IMG/VR virus record: IMGVR_UViG_3300036857_000377
Location: 1-28,858 of that record
Reading direction: 5' to 3' (one strand)
DNA from: a virus
DNA length: 28,858 nt
Part shown: positions 13,197 to 18,921 of the stretch, piece by piece
How the letters are laid out: every line of letters starts with the position of its first letter
Position numbering within the stretch: position 1 is the stretch's first letter
Translations under genes and position numbers: made by a program
The notes under the pieces: model-generated
The model's input: the letters and a program-made list of their open reading frames with translations, nothing else
Told to the model about the DNA's origin: nothing
The model's database searches: none

Positions 13197-13526
13197 CTAG
13201 TCTACGCTATCGGGGTCGTGCTGGTCCTCGGCCACGGCGCGCCGGGCCTCGGCCCTCGCCTTGCGCTCGATGATGCCGCGCTCGGCGCGCATGGCGATGA
13301 GGACCTGGGCCGCCCGTTGGGGACTCATGCCGGCGCGGTCGAGCACCCGCATCAGCACCTCGTCGCCCTCGGCGGCCGTCGCTGCCTCGAGCATGAACGC
13401 GGCCATCTCGCGGGCCTTGGCCGGCGTCACCGTGACCTGCGCCGAGCCGAGCGTGAGCTCGACCAGCCCGCGCTGCGTGTTGGCGCCGTAGATGGCGCGG
13501 GCGCCGAACGTCAGGTCGTCGCTCAT
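13197..13526 (-). CDS. Hypothetical protein, 109 aa
   Basis: Family not recognised. The N-terminal third is beta-rich (LTFGARAIYGANTQRGLVEL, then TLGSAQVTVTP) and the rest helical (AKAREMAAFMLEAATAAEGD, later a charged KARAEARRAVAED end). ATG 13526 overlaps the stop of the XRE gene, so it is coupled to that regulator. It could be an antirepressor-type partner or a directionality factor by position, but nothing specific supports either. Confidence 0.6.
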   Translation of the reverse strand: MSDDLTFGARAIYGANTQRGLVELTLGSAQVTVTPAKAREMAAFMLEAATAAEGDEVLMRVLDRAGMSPQRAAQVLIAMRAERGIIERKARAEARRAVAEDQHDPDSVD

Positions 13527-13726
13527 GATCCGCCCTCGCCGTTGACGAGCTCGCGGGGATGGACGCCGAGCGCGCGCGCGAGCTTGCGCTGCGTCGAGAG
13601 CCGGACCGGCGCGCCCTGCTCGGCCTTGACGATCGTGGTCTGGGTCACGCCGGCCTGCGCGGCCAGGTCGCGCTGCGTGAGCGCCTGATCGAGCCGCACG
13701 CGGCGGAGCTGCGGGATCGGGGTCAT
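13523..13726 (-). CDS. XRE-family regulator of the second divergent switch
   Basis: A 67-residue, single-domain XRE protein (LRRVRLDQALTQRDLAAQAG, then VTQTTIVKAEQGAPVRLSTQ). ATG 13726 is preferred: the extended -10 at 13749-13757 puts the transcript start near 13742, and GGAGG lies 8 bases before this ATG. The ATG at 13741 would be nearly leaderless. It is divergent from the rightward operon starting at 13852, with two -10 elements only about 21 bp apart, so it probably autoregulates and controls that operon. Confidence 0.75.
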   Translation of the reverse strand: MTPIPQLRRVRLDQALTQRDLAAQAGVTQTTIVKAEQGAPVRLSTQRKLARALGVHPRELVNGEGGS

Positions 13727-13748
13727 CCTCTCATCCTCCATCGTGGTA

Positions 13749-13757
13749 AGTATAGCA
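13749..13757 (-). promoter_or_regulatory. Extended -10 promoter for the XRE gene
   Basis: Minus-strand TGCTATACT (13757-13749) is a TGnTATAnT extended -10 element; the -35 position is poor, as allowed for this class. The predicted transcript has a leader of about 15 bases. Confidence 0.55.
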
Positions 13758-13772
13758 GAGATAGCGCGTACC

Positions 13773-13781
13773 TGTTATAAT
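13773..13781 (+). promoter_or_regulatory. Extended -10 promoter of the rightward operon
   Basis: TGTTATAAT is a perfect extended -10 element with consensus TATAAT at 13776-13781, conspicuous in such GC-rich DNA. Transcription would begin near 13788, and the 5' leader contains a stem (CGCCG..CGAG pairing with CTCG..CGGCG at about 13798-13828) before the GAGGAGG ribosome site. Confidence 0.65.
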
Positions 13782-13851
13782 GAAGGCATCACAGAGACGC
13801 CGCCCGAGGGGCAATCTCGGACGGCGCCGTGTCACACGAGGAGGTTCTCGC

Positions 13852-14013
13852 ATGACCCCCACATCGTACCCGCCAGCCGTCGAGCTGCACCTGATCCACC
13901 GGGCCGTCTGCCGCTCTCGCAAGCAGGGCCTCGTCTGCTCGACGTGCTGCGAGCTGGCCGAGCGCGCCGAGCGCGTCCTGGCTGCTGCTGCCGTGAAGGT
14001 CGAGGCGGCGTGA
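13852..14013 (+). CDS. Small Cys-containing protein, 53 aa
   Basis: First gene of the rightward operon. The 53-residue product contains C-x7-8-C-x2-CC (VCRSRKQGLVCSTCC), a possible zinc site, and a helical Ala-rich end. ATG 13852 has GAGGAGG upstream; the stop overlaps the next ATG as TGATG. Function unknown. Confidence 0.6.
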   Translation: MTPTSYPPAVELHLIHRAVCRSRKQGLVCSTCCELAERAERVLAAAAVKVEAA

Positions 14014-14228
14014 TGACCTACGACATCCCGGCCGCGCGACGGTTCTCCGTCTCGATCGGCCGCGTCCGCTACTCGGTCGGCCGCAACGAGGGTGACGTGC
14101 TCTCCGGCCCGTGCTGCGACGACTGCTGCGGCACGTTCTTCGACATCGAGCGCTGGAGCTCCTGGTGCGTGATCTGCCAGGACTGCGGTCGCCGTTACGC
14201 CGCCTGCTCGCCGAAGGGAGGCCGCTGA
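14013..14228 (+). CDS. Small zinc-ribbon-like protein, 71 aa
   Basis: A 71-residue product with a short beta-rich N-terminus (RFSVSIGRVRYSVG) and two Cys clusters (CCDDCC and CVICQDCG) that look like a zinc ribbon. It overlaps both neighbours through TGATG junctions. By position next to a possible ssDNA-binding protein it could be a DNA-metabolism accessory factor; no specific family recognised. Confidence 0.6.
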   Translation: MTYDIPAARRFSVSIGRVRYSVGRNEGDVLSGPCCDDCCGTFFDIERWSSWCVICQDCGRRYAACSPKGGR

Positions 14229-14689
14229 TGGCCGTGCCGGGCGAGACCAGCATCACGGGCCGCGTCGGCTCCGTCAACGAGAAGGGTTTCCGGCTCGTCG
14301 GCGCCGACGGCTGGCTGAACTACAGCAAGTTCGCGGTCGGCATCGTTGCCCCCGAGCGGGGCGCCGAGGTCGTCGTCACGCTCGACAAGGCCGGCTTCGT
14401 CCGCGCCGTCGGCCCGGCCGATCCTTCGGCGGCGCCGGCGCCCCTGCGGGGCGCGAATATCGGCTTCGCCGACATCGTGCGCGGCGGCAGCGAGGCGCCG
14501 AGCACGAAGGACCGCACCATCACCCGCCTCGCCGTCCTGAAGGCGGCGGCCGAGTTCGGCGCGGCCCGGCCCAACCTGCGCTCCGGCGAGGTCCTCGCCA
14601 TCGCCGCCTCGTGGGAGCGCTGGGTCCTCGCCGACCCCGTCGTCGCCCCGGCCGAGCTCGCGCCCGACGAGCTGGACGCGGCGTTCTAA
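14228..14689 (+). CDS. Possible OB-fold single-strand DNA-binding protein
   Basis: A 153-residue protein. The first 65 residues look like an OB-fold (ITGRVGSVNEKGFRLVGADG, WLNYSKFA, then GAEVVVTLDKAGFVRAVG), a pattern I associate with small phage and plasmid ssDNA-binding-like proteins. A linker and a helical part follow (TITRLAVLKAAAEFGAARPN) and the tail is acidic with a terminal Phe (DELDAAF), as in SSB tails. It starts in a TGATG overlap and ends just before an intergenic hairpin. A role with the RecT-like protein is possible. Confidence 0.45.
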   Translation: MAVPGETSITGRVGSVNEKGFRLVGADGWLNYSKFAVGIVAPERGAEVVVTLDKAGFVRAVGPADPSAAPAPLRGANIGFADIVRGGSEAPSTKDRTITRLAVLKAAAEFGAARPNLRSGEVLAIAASWERWVLADPVVAPAELAPDELDAAF

Positions 14690-14699
14690 GCAGCCCCGC

Positions 14700-14720
14700 C
14701 CGGGCGGGCTATCCGCCCGG
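14700..14720 (+). repeat. Intergenic hairpin, copy 1
   Basis: Perfect 8-bp stem CCGGGCGG/CCGCCCGG with a GCTAT loop, between the OB-fold gene and the next. An almost identical element recurs at 15480-15502. There is no T-tract, so it is a repeat or mRNA element rather than a classical terminator. Confidence 0.65.
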
Positions 14721-14746
14721 AGCATGCATCTGAAGGAGCCTTCACG

Positions 14747-15163
14747 ATGGCACAGCATCCGATCCGCCTCGACCGTCTCGATCGGGGCTCCGTCTTCCTC
14801 ATCGTCAGCGAGGGCCAGCCGGCCGACGAGTACACGGTCCCGGTCGGCTTCGGCCACCACATCGAGGGCGACACCCGCTGGACGGTCCGCCTCCGCGCCC
14901 CGGCGGCCGGCGGGAACATGGGCTTCTACGACGCGCCCGGCCCCGAGCGCGGCCGGTATTTCCGCTCCTGGCAGGACGTCGCCGAGTTCGCCGAGGCCGC
15001 CGTCGGCGGCCACTGGCACGGCGCCCCGGTCGATCTCGTGCCGCCCATCCCGATCGACGTCGTCGCGTGGGCACGGCAGGCCGAGCACGACACGGCCATC
15101 CGCTACGACGGCCTGGCGGAAGCTTCCGAGACGATCCGCCGACAACGCGAGCAGCAGCCATGA
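14747..15163 (+). CDS. Hypothetical protein, 138 aa
   Basis: Family not recognised. Mixed beta-rich protein (GSVFLIVSEGQPADEYTVPV, then TRWTVRLRAP) with many aromatic residues and a helical C-terminus (IAIRYDG-like region and ASETIRRQREQQP). ATG 14747 has GAAGGAG upstream and follows the first intergenic hairpin. Stop overlaps the next ATG. Confidence 0.6.
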   Translation: MAQHPIRLDRLDRGSVFLIVSEGQPADEYTVPVGFGHHIEGDTRWTVRLRAPAAGGNMGFYDAPGPERGRYFRSWQDVAEFAEAAVGGHWHGAPVDLVPPIPIDVVAWARQAEHDTAIRYDGLAEASETIRRQREQQP

Positions 15164-15450
15164 CCACCGACGACCTCCTGGTCGCCGCCGCCGACCGCGC
15201 GGCCTCCCGTCCGTTCTACCTCGCCGGACCCATCCGGGCCTGGCAGGCGGCCAACGGGAAGGATGCCGCCGAGACGCTGGCCTACCTCGGCGCCGCGGCG
15301 GATGCGCGGCGCATCTCTCCCGACCAGCAGCTCGCCCGGATCGCGCTGTGCCGGGCGCCGGTGGACCGCGCCGACTTCCTGGCGATCTCGGCGCGCTTCG
15401 GGATCGACCCGCACCGGCTCGCGCGGCTCGTGCTGGAAGCCAATGCCTAA
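15160..15450 (+). CDS. Hypothetical protein, 96 aa
   Basis: A mostly helical 96-residue protein (TDDLLVAAADRAASRPFYLA, RISPDQQLARIALCRAP, DFLAISARFGIDPHRLARLV). The last segment resembles a short HTH (ISARFGIDPHRLARL), too weak to call. ATG 15160 overlaps the upstream stop as ATGA. Confidence 0.55.
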   Translation: MTTDDLLVAAADRAASRPFYLAGPIRAWQAANGKDAAETLAYLGAAADARRISPDQQLARIALCRAPVDRADFLAISARFGIDPHRLARLVLEANA

Positions 15451-15479
15451 CCCTCGCCGAAGCGTCCTCATCCGCTCCG

Positions 15480-15502
15480 CCCGGGCGGGCCATCCGCCCG
15501 GG
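15480..15502 (+). repeat. Intergenic hairpin, copy 2
   Basis: Perfect 9-bp stem CCCGGGCGG/CCGCCCGGG with a GCCAT loop, nearly the same as the element at 14700-14720. A separate dyad, AGAAAGC-AG-GCTTTCT, follows at 15512-15527 and ends 2 bases before the GTG of the secreted protein, where it could hide the ribosome site. Confidence 0.65.
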
Positions 15503-15529
15503 CCGTTCACCAGAAAGCAGGCTTTCTCC

Positions 15530-16411
15530 GTGTATCGACGATCACTCCGCGCCCTGGCCCTCGGCGCCGCGCTCCTCGCCGTGACCGCCGCGCCGAGCTT
15601 CGCCCAGGATGCGCCGCCCGAATGCACCGCGCCGGCCGCGACCGGCGGCGTTCAGGACGTCAACGGCGTCGGCTCGCGCAACTCGGCGCCGTTCAGGCTC
15701 GACGGCGGGGCGTACCGTGTCAACTGGTCGCTGTCGAGCCAGGAACCGACCGCGATCTGGTTCTCTCTGCGTTCGGCCGACGAGTCCGCGAACCACACAC
15801 AGGCGACGATCGCATCGGGGCCGATAACGCCCGGTCCGCGCGTGGACGTGACGTACCTGTACAACGTGGCTCCCGGCACGTACTACATCTCCGCCATCGC
15901 CCCGGCCGGCTGGGACGTCACGCTCACGCCGATCGCGCCATGCGTCGCCCAGGACGCGCCGATCGCTTCCGACCCGGTCCCTGCCGCCGCTGCGCCGTCG
16001 CGATCGGTCGCGGATTTCGCCGGCGGCTGGGGCCGGCACGGGTTCGGCATGACGATCAATCCGGACGGCTCGGGCGAGGCCGGCTGGCGCGTCTACCAGT
16101 GGTGCACGGACACCGGCGGCAAGCAGCCGTGCGACGGGGTGAACGGCCAGTCCATCGTCAGCGGCGGCATGGCCTCGCTGCTGTTCGACCACGTCGAGGG
16201 CGCGACGCTGGTCGGCACCGTCAGCGGCAGCACCGACCCGGCGACGCTCCCGAACGGGGCGATCCGGCTCACCGAGCGCGACTACGGGATCGCCGAGGTG
16301 GTCAAGGCCGTGCCGTCGGCGCCGGGCGACCCGCCGATGACGCTCTGCGGGCCGCGCTACATGACGAGCGCGCCCGAGTGGTTCCGTCGCATGGCTCCCT
16401 GCGGCGCCTAG
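15530..16411 (+). CDS. Secreted two-domain protein, possible lysogenic-conversion factor
   Basis: A 293-residue protein with a classical signal peptide: YRRSLRALALGAALLAVTAA followed by a likely cleavage site after PSFA. The first mature domain (about 45-145) is beta-rich and has the pattern FRLDGGAYRVNWSLSS...TYYISAIAPAGWDVTLTP. A second domain (about 165-293) begins VADFAGGWGRHGFGMTINPD, contains cysteine pairs and ends APCGA, resembling a surface domain seen in mycobacterial and other actinobacterial proteins. Start GTG 15530 gives the correct signal peptide. Export of a phage protein with no lytic motif suggests alteration of the host surface or a secreted trait. Confidence 0.65.
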   Translation: MYRRSLRALALGAALLAVTAAPSFAQDAPPECTAPAATGGVQDVNGVGSRNSAPFRLDGGAYRVNWSLSSQEPTAIWFSLRSADESANHTQATIASGPITPGPRVDVTYLYNVAPGTYYISAIAPAGWDVTLTPIAPCVAQDAPIASDPVPAAAAPSRSVADFAGGWGRHGFGMTINPDGSGEAGWRVYQWCTDTGGKQPCDGVNGQSIVSGGMASLLFDHVEGATLVGTVSGSTDPATLPNGAIRLTERDYGIAEVVKAVPSAPGDPPMTLCGPRYMTSAPEWFRRMAPCGA

Positions 16412-16417
16412 GGCAGA

Positions 16418-16633
16418 TCAGCGGCCGAACGGGTTATTGTCGCGGAGGAAGTTGACCACCGCCTGCACCTGCACGCGCATCTCGTCGATATCTTGCTGCA
16501 TCACGGCGCCGTCCAGGCCGGTCCTGACGGCGCCGTCGCTGTTGTACGCCGTCCCGACCAGGCTGGCGTAGCGGTCGCGCTCGGCCGTCACGTCGGCGAG
16601 CTGCTGGCGGAGGCTCCGATCGTCGTCGCTCAT
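16418..16633 (-). CDS. Small coiled-coil protein, 71 aa
   Basis: A 71-residue, almost fully helical protein (DDDRSLRQQLADVTAERDRY and VMQQDIDEMRVQVQAVVNFL) ending RDNNPFGR. ATG 16633 overlaps the stop of the 62-aa gene. It converges on the secreted-protein gene with only 6 bases between the stops and no visible terminator. Function unknown. Confidence 0.55.
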   Translation of the reverse strand: MSDDDRSLRQQLADVTAERDRYASLVGTAYNSDGAVRTGLDGAVMQQDIDEMRVQVQAVVNFLRDNNPFGR

Positions 16634-16818
16634 GGTCCCGTCCTCCCCGCGCCGAACCGCTCCAGCGCGTCCCTGAGCAGCGCCCAGCGCCGCTCCGCGT
16701 CCATCTCGCGCTCTTCCAGGAGCCGCATGGCGGCCAGGACGACCCTGGCCGCCTCGTGCGACGCGGCCGACGCCAGCGCCCGCATCGCCTCGTGGATCGC
16801 CGCGTCGAGCTCGCCCAT
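16630..16818 (-). CDS. Small helical protein, 62 aa
   Basis: A 62-residue helical protein (GELDAAIHEAMRALASAASH, REMDAERRWALLRDALERFG). ATG 16818 is preceded by a purine stretch (GGGGGCCGAGCTG) rather than a clear signal. It forms a two-gene unit with the coiled-coil gene; longer upstream frames run into the divergent promoter-leader and are not credible. Confidence 0.5.
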   Translation of the reverse strand: MGELDAAIHEAMRALASAASHEAARVVLAAMRLLEEREMDAERRWALLRDALERFGAGRTGP

Positions 16819-16839
16819 CAGCTCGGCCCCCTGCCGATC

Positions 16840-16890
16840 TGGTATACTTGATGCGACAAAGCCCCCGCGCCGCTGCGAACGGCCGGGGGC
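16840..16890 (+). promoter_or_regulatory. Extended -10 promoter and leader hairpin of the HNH gene
   Basis: TGGTATACT (16840-16848) is an extended -10 element. The transcript would start near 16855 and fold a stem GCCCCCG (16861-16867) with CGGGGGC (16884-16890), then GTGACACC and TTAGGAG before the ATG. The promoter, stem and ribosome-site layout resembles that at 13773-13851, which may show common regulation or a self-contained mobile unit. Confidence 0.6.
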
Positions 16891-16916
16891 GTGACACCGA
16901 GTGTTAGGAGCACCCG

Positions 16917-17594
16917 ATGCCTGCAAAGGTTACCATCCCCATCGGCACGAGGTTCGGCCGTCTGGTCGTCCTCGGCCCCTCGCCTGAGCGGCGCGGCTCG
17001 TTCGCCTGCTGGGGTTGCCGCTGCGATTGCGGCATGATCGTCGTCGTCTCGGGCGTCAACCTGCGCGGCGGCCACACCCTGTCTTGCGGCTGTCTGCTCT
17101 CCGACCGCAACGCCGAGGTCCATCGAAAACACGGCGGGACCGCGACCCCGGAATACAGCTCCTGGTGCGCGATGCGCCAGCGCTGCCGAAACCCGGCCAG
17201 CAAGCACTACCGCCATTACGGCGGCCGGGGTATCACGATCTGCCCGGCATGGGACGACTTCGCCGCGTTCTTCCGCGACATGGGGCCGAAGCCGTCGGCG
17301 GCACACACGCTCGACAGGATCGACGTGAACGGGCCGTACAGCCCCGAGAACTGCCGCTGGGCAAACCCCGTCCAGCAAGGGAGAAATCGTCGCGTCACGC
17401 GCATGCTGACCCATGATGGGCAGACGCGGTCCGTGGGAGATTGGGCCTCGGTCACGGGGTTGTCGGTGAATCAGGTCCACAAGCGCCTCCGTCGAGGGTG
17501 GACAGTCGAGCAGGCGCTGACGGTCCCGCTCGGGGAAAAGGTCGCGGTGCGATCAGGACGACGATGGGTACTTCCAGAGCGAGCCGGTCGGTAG
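16917..17594 (+). CDS. HNH/AP2-type homing endonuclease-like protein
   Basis: A 225-residue protein with an N-terminal zinc-knuckle segment (CRCDCG and SCGC, about 40-65), the central region typical of phage HNH-like proteins (TPEYSSWCAMRQRC, HYGGRGITICPAWDDF, HTLDRIDVNGPYSPENCRWA) and a C-terminal HTH (WASVTGLSVNQVHKRLRRGW). It stands alone on the plus strand inside minus-strand late genes, with its own promoter, and overlaps the endolysin 3' end by 42 bp. This suggests a homing element that inserted beside the lysis cassette. Family members often act as free-standing nicking or homing enzymes. Confidence 0.75.
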   Translation: MPAKVTIPIGTRFGRLVVLGPSPERRGSFACWGCRCDCGMIVVVSGVNLRGGHTLSCGCLLSDRNAEVHRKHGGTATPEYSSWCAMRQRCRNPASKHYRHYGGRGITICPAWDDFAAFFRDMGPKPSAAHTLDRIDVNGPYSPENCRWANPVQQGRNRRVTRMLTHDGQTRSVGDWASVTGLSVNQVHKRLRRGWTVEQALTVPLGEKVAVRSGRRWVLPERAGR

Positions 17595-18305
17595 GTGCCA
17601 CCGGTAGATGGTGCCGTCGAGCGCGGCGCATTCCTCGATTTCAGCGGCGGGGCTTCCTAAGGGCAGCCACGTACTTTGAGACTGCGCCGGTACGACCCCG
17701 TCCGTCTGCATGGCCGTGAGCAGGCCGCTGCCCACAAACCCCGTCCACGGCGTGTAGTCGATCGCCTCGGCCGGCGGGTCGGGCTCGGCCGGCACCAGGC
17801 CCTCGGCGGCCGGGTGCGTGAGCCGCACCATGCTGAAGCTGCCGAGCGCGGCGAACTGGCCGCGCGACATGGTGTCCCAGACGCCCTGGTAGCCCTCGGC
17901 CGGGTTCTTCAGGATCAGCACGTCGCGGCCGGCGTCGTAGCCCGAGCAGCCGCTCCAATGGCCCCAGGCGCGGCCCCCGATCATCAGCGGGTGCTTGCCT
18001 TCGGCGGCCTCGTAGGCGACGTCGTCGAAGCTGACGGGGTCGTCGTTCGAGGCGAGGTAGCCGTATTCGGGGGTTCCGTATTCGGCATTCAGCCAGCGAG
18101 CTAAGCCCGCTCCGCTGGCGTCGCAGAGGCCCACCGCGGGGTCGATCACCCCGGCGGCCTGCATGCTGGCCTCCATCCAGTCGTCGTCGGGCGTCCGCCC
18201 GTAGGCCCACAACGCCCACTCCGCGGAGTCCTGCGAGCACGACCAGTCGTTTTCCTGCGGATGGGCCGGCTCGTCGGGGTTGTAGACGGGTAGCGGGTCA
18301 CTCAT
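17553..18305 (-). CDS. C39-like cysteine peptidase, probable endolysin
   Basis: A 250-residue protein with a papain-fold C39-like domain at about residues 10-160: nucleophile region NDWSCSQDSAEWALWAYG (Cys23), HPLMIGGRAWGHWSGCSGYD with the catalytic histidine, and DVLILKNPAEGY with the following Asp/Asn. There is no signal peptide, consistent with holin-dependent release. A linker and a C-terminal 60-residue part (YRWHLPTGSLWKYP) may bind the cell wall. ATG 18305 has AAAGGAG upstream and overlaps the holin-like gene by 8 bp. Bond specificity (peptide crosslink or amidase) cannot be read. Confidence 0.7.
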   Translation of the reverse strand: MSDPLPVYNPDEPAHPQENDWSCSQDSAEWALWAYGRTPDDDWMEASMQAAGVIDPAVGLCDASGAGLARWLNAEYGTPEYGYLASNDDPVSFDDVAYEAAEGKHPLMIGGRAWGHWSGCSGYDAGRDVLILKNPAEGYQGVWDTMSRGQFAALGSFSMVRLTHPAAEGLVPAEPDPPAEAIDYTPWTGFVGSGLLTAMQTDGVVPAQSQSTWLPLGSPAAEIEECAALDGTIYRWHLPTGSLWKYPSSS

Positions 18306-18555
18306 GCTCCGCTCCTTTCCTGAGCGCGTCCACCATCGAGGCGCACAGCTTCGCCGTCCGGTCCTCGGCCGCCTCCGAGCGGTCCCTGAAGTGGTCGCGG
18401 TCGGCCTGGAGGGCCGCGATCCGTTCCCGGTAGCCGTCGACCATAGCCGCGAGCAGCCGGCCGCCGAGCTTCCAGGCCAGGACGGCGACGATCGCCGTGA
18501 TGGCGACGGGCAGCCCGACCACCTCGACGACCTGGGCCACCGTCGCCGGGTCCAT
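18298..18555 (-). CDS. Holin-like membrane protein
   Basis: An 85-residue protein with one hydrophobic segment at about residues 8-34 (VEVVGLPVAITAIVAVLAWK) followed by a charged amphipathic helix/coiled coil (ERIAALQADRDHFRDRSEAA). The size, single TM and position directly upstream of the endolysin fit a holin or holin-like spanin helper. ATG 18555 overlaps the upstream stop as TGATG. Confidence 0.6.
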   Translation of the reverse strand: MDPATVAQVVEVVGLPVAITAIVAVLAWKLGGRLLAAMVDGYRERIAALQADRDHFRDRSEAAEDRTAKLCASMVDALRKGAEHE

Positions 18556-18824
18556 CAGCGCGGCTCCGCCAGGACCGGCAGCGGCTGCCCGCTCGTGCGC
18601 GGGTATCTGGCGTCGGCCATGCCGAGGAACTGCTCCAATCGGTCGAACCTACCCTCCAGGCTGCCGAGCAGCTTCGCCTGGAGCCGCACCGCCTCGACGA
18701 GCGCGGCGAGCTGCTGGCAGGCGTGCATCTGCTCCAGGCCGACCAGCTCGTCGAGCGTGAGCTTCCGCCCGTCCTCGCCGAGGTCGGCCTCCCAGACCCG
18801 CACCGTCCGCCGCGTCTCGTTCAT
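18555..18824 (-). CDS. Hypothetical protein, 89 aa, lysis cassette
   Basis: An 89-residue soluble protein with a beta-hairpin-like start (RRTVRVWEADLGEDGRKLTL) and a long helix (HACQQLAALVEAVRLQAKLL, SLEGRFDRLEQFLG). ATG 18824 follows a heptamer hairpin; the stop overlaps the holin-like gene. It could be a tail-tip accessory or lysis regulator; family not recognised. Confidence 0.55.
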   Translation of the reverse strand: MNETRRTVRVWEADLGEDGRKLTLDELVGLEQMHACQQLAALVEAVRLQAKLLGSLEGRFDRLEQFLGMADARYPRTSGQPLPVLAEPR

Positions 18825-18842
18825 GGGCTCGCTCCGCTCGCG

Positions 18843-18917
18843 GGAGCCAGGAGACAGGAAACGGGAGACAGGAGGGAGCCCCGTTCTCCTGTCTCCTGGC
18901 TCCTGTCTCCTGGCTCC
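18843..18917. repeat. Heptamer hairpin copy B
   Basis: Arms 18843-18874 and 18886-18917 (32 bases each) are reverse complements at 28 of 32 positions, made of GGAGACA and GGAGCCA heptamers, with an 11-base loop. It fills the gap between the collar-fibre gene stop (18922) and the 89-aa gene start (18824). Confidence 0.9.
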
Positions 18918-18921
18918 TCGC

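Noticed and set aside
15512-15527. AGAAAGC dyad as a terminator between operon genes
   Set aside because: A two-base loop and a position directly before the GTG make a translation-level or protein-binding role more plausible.
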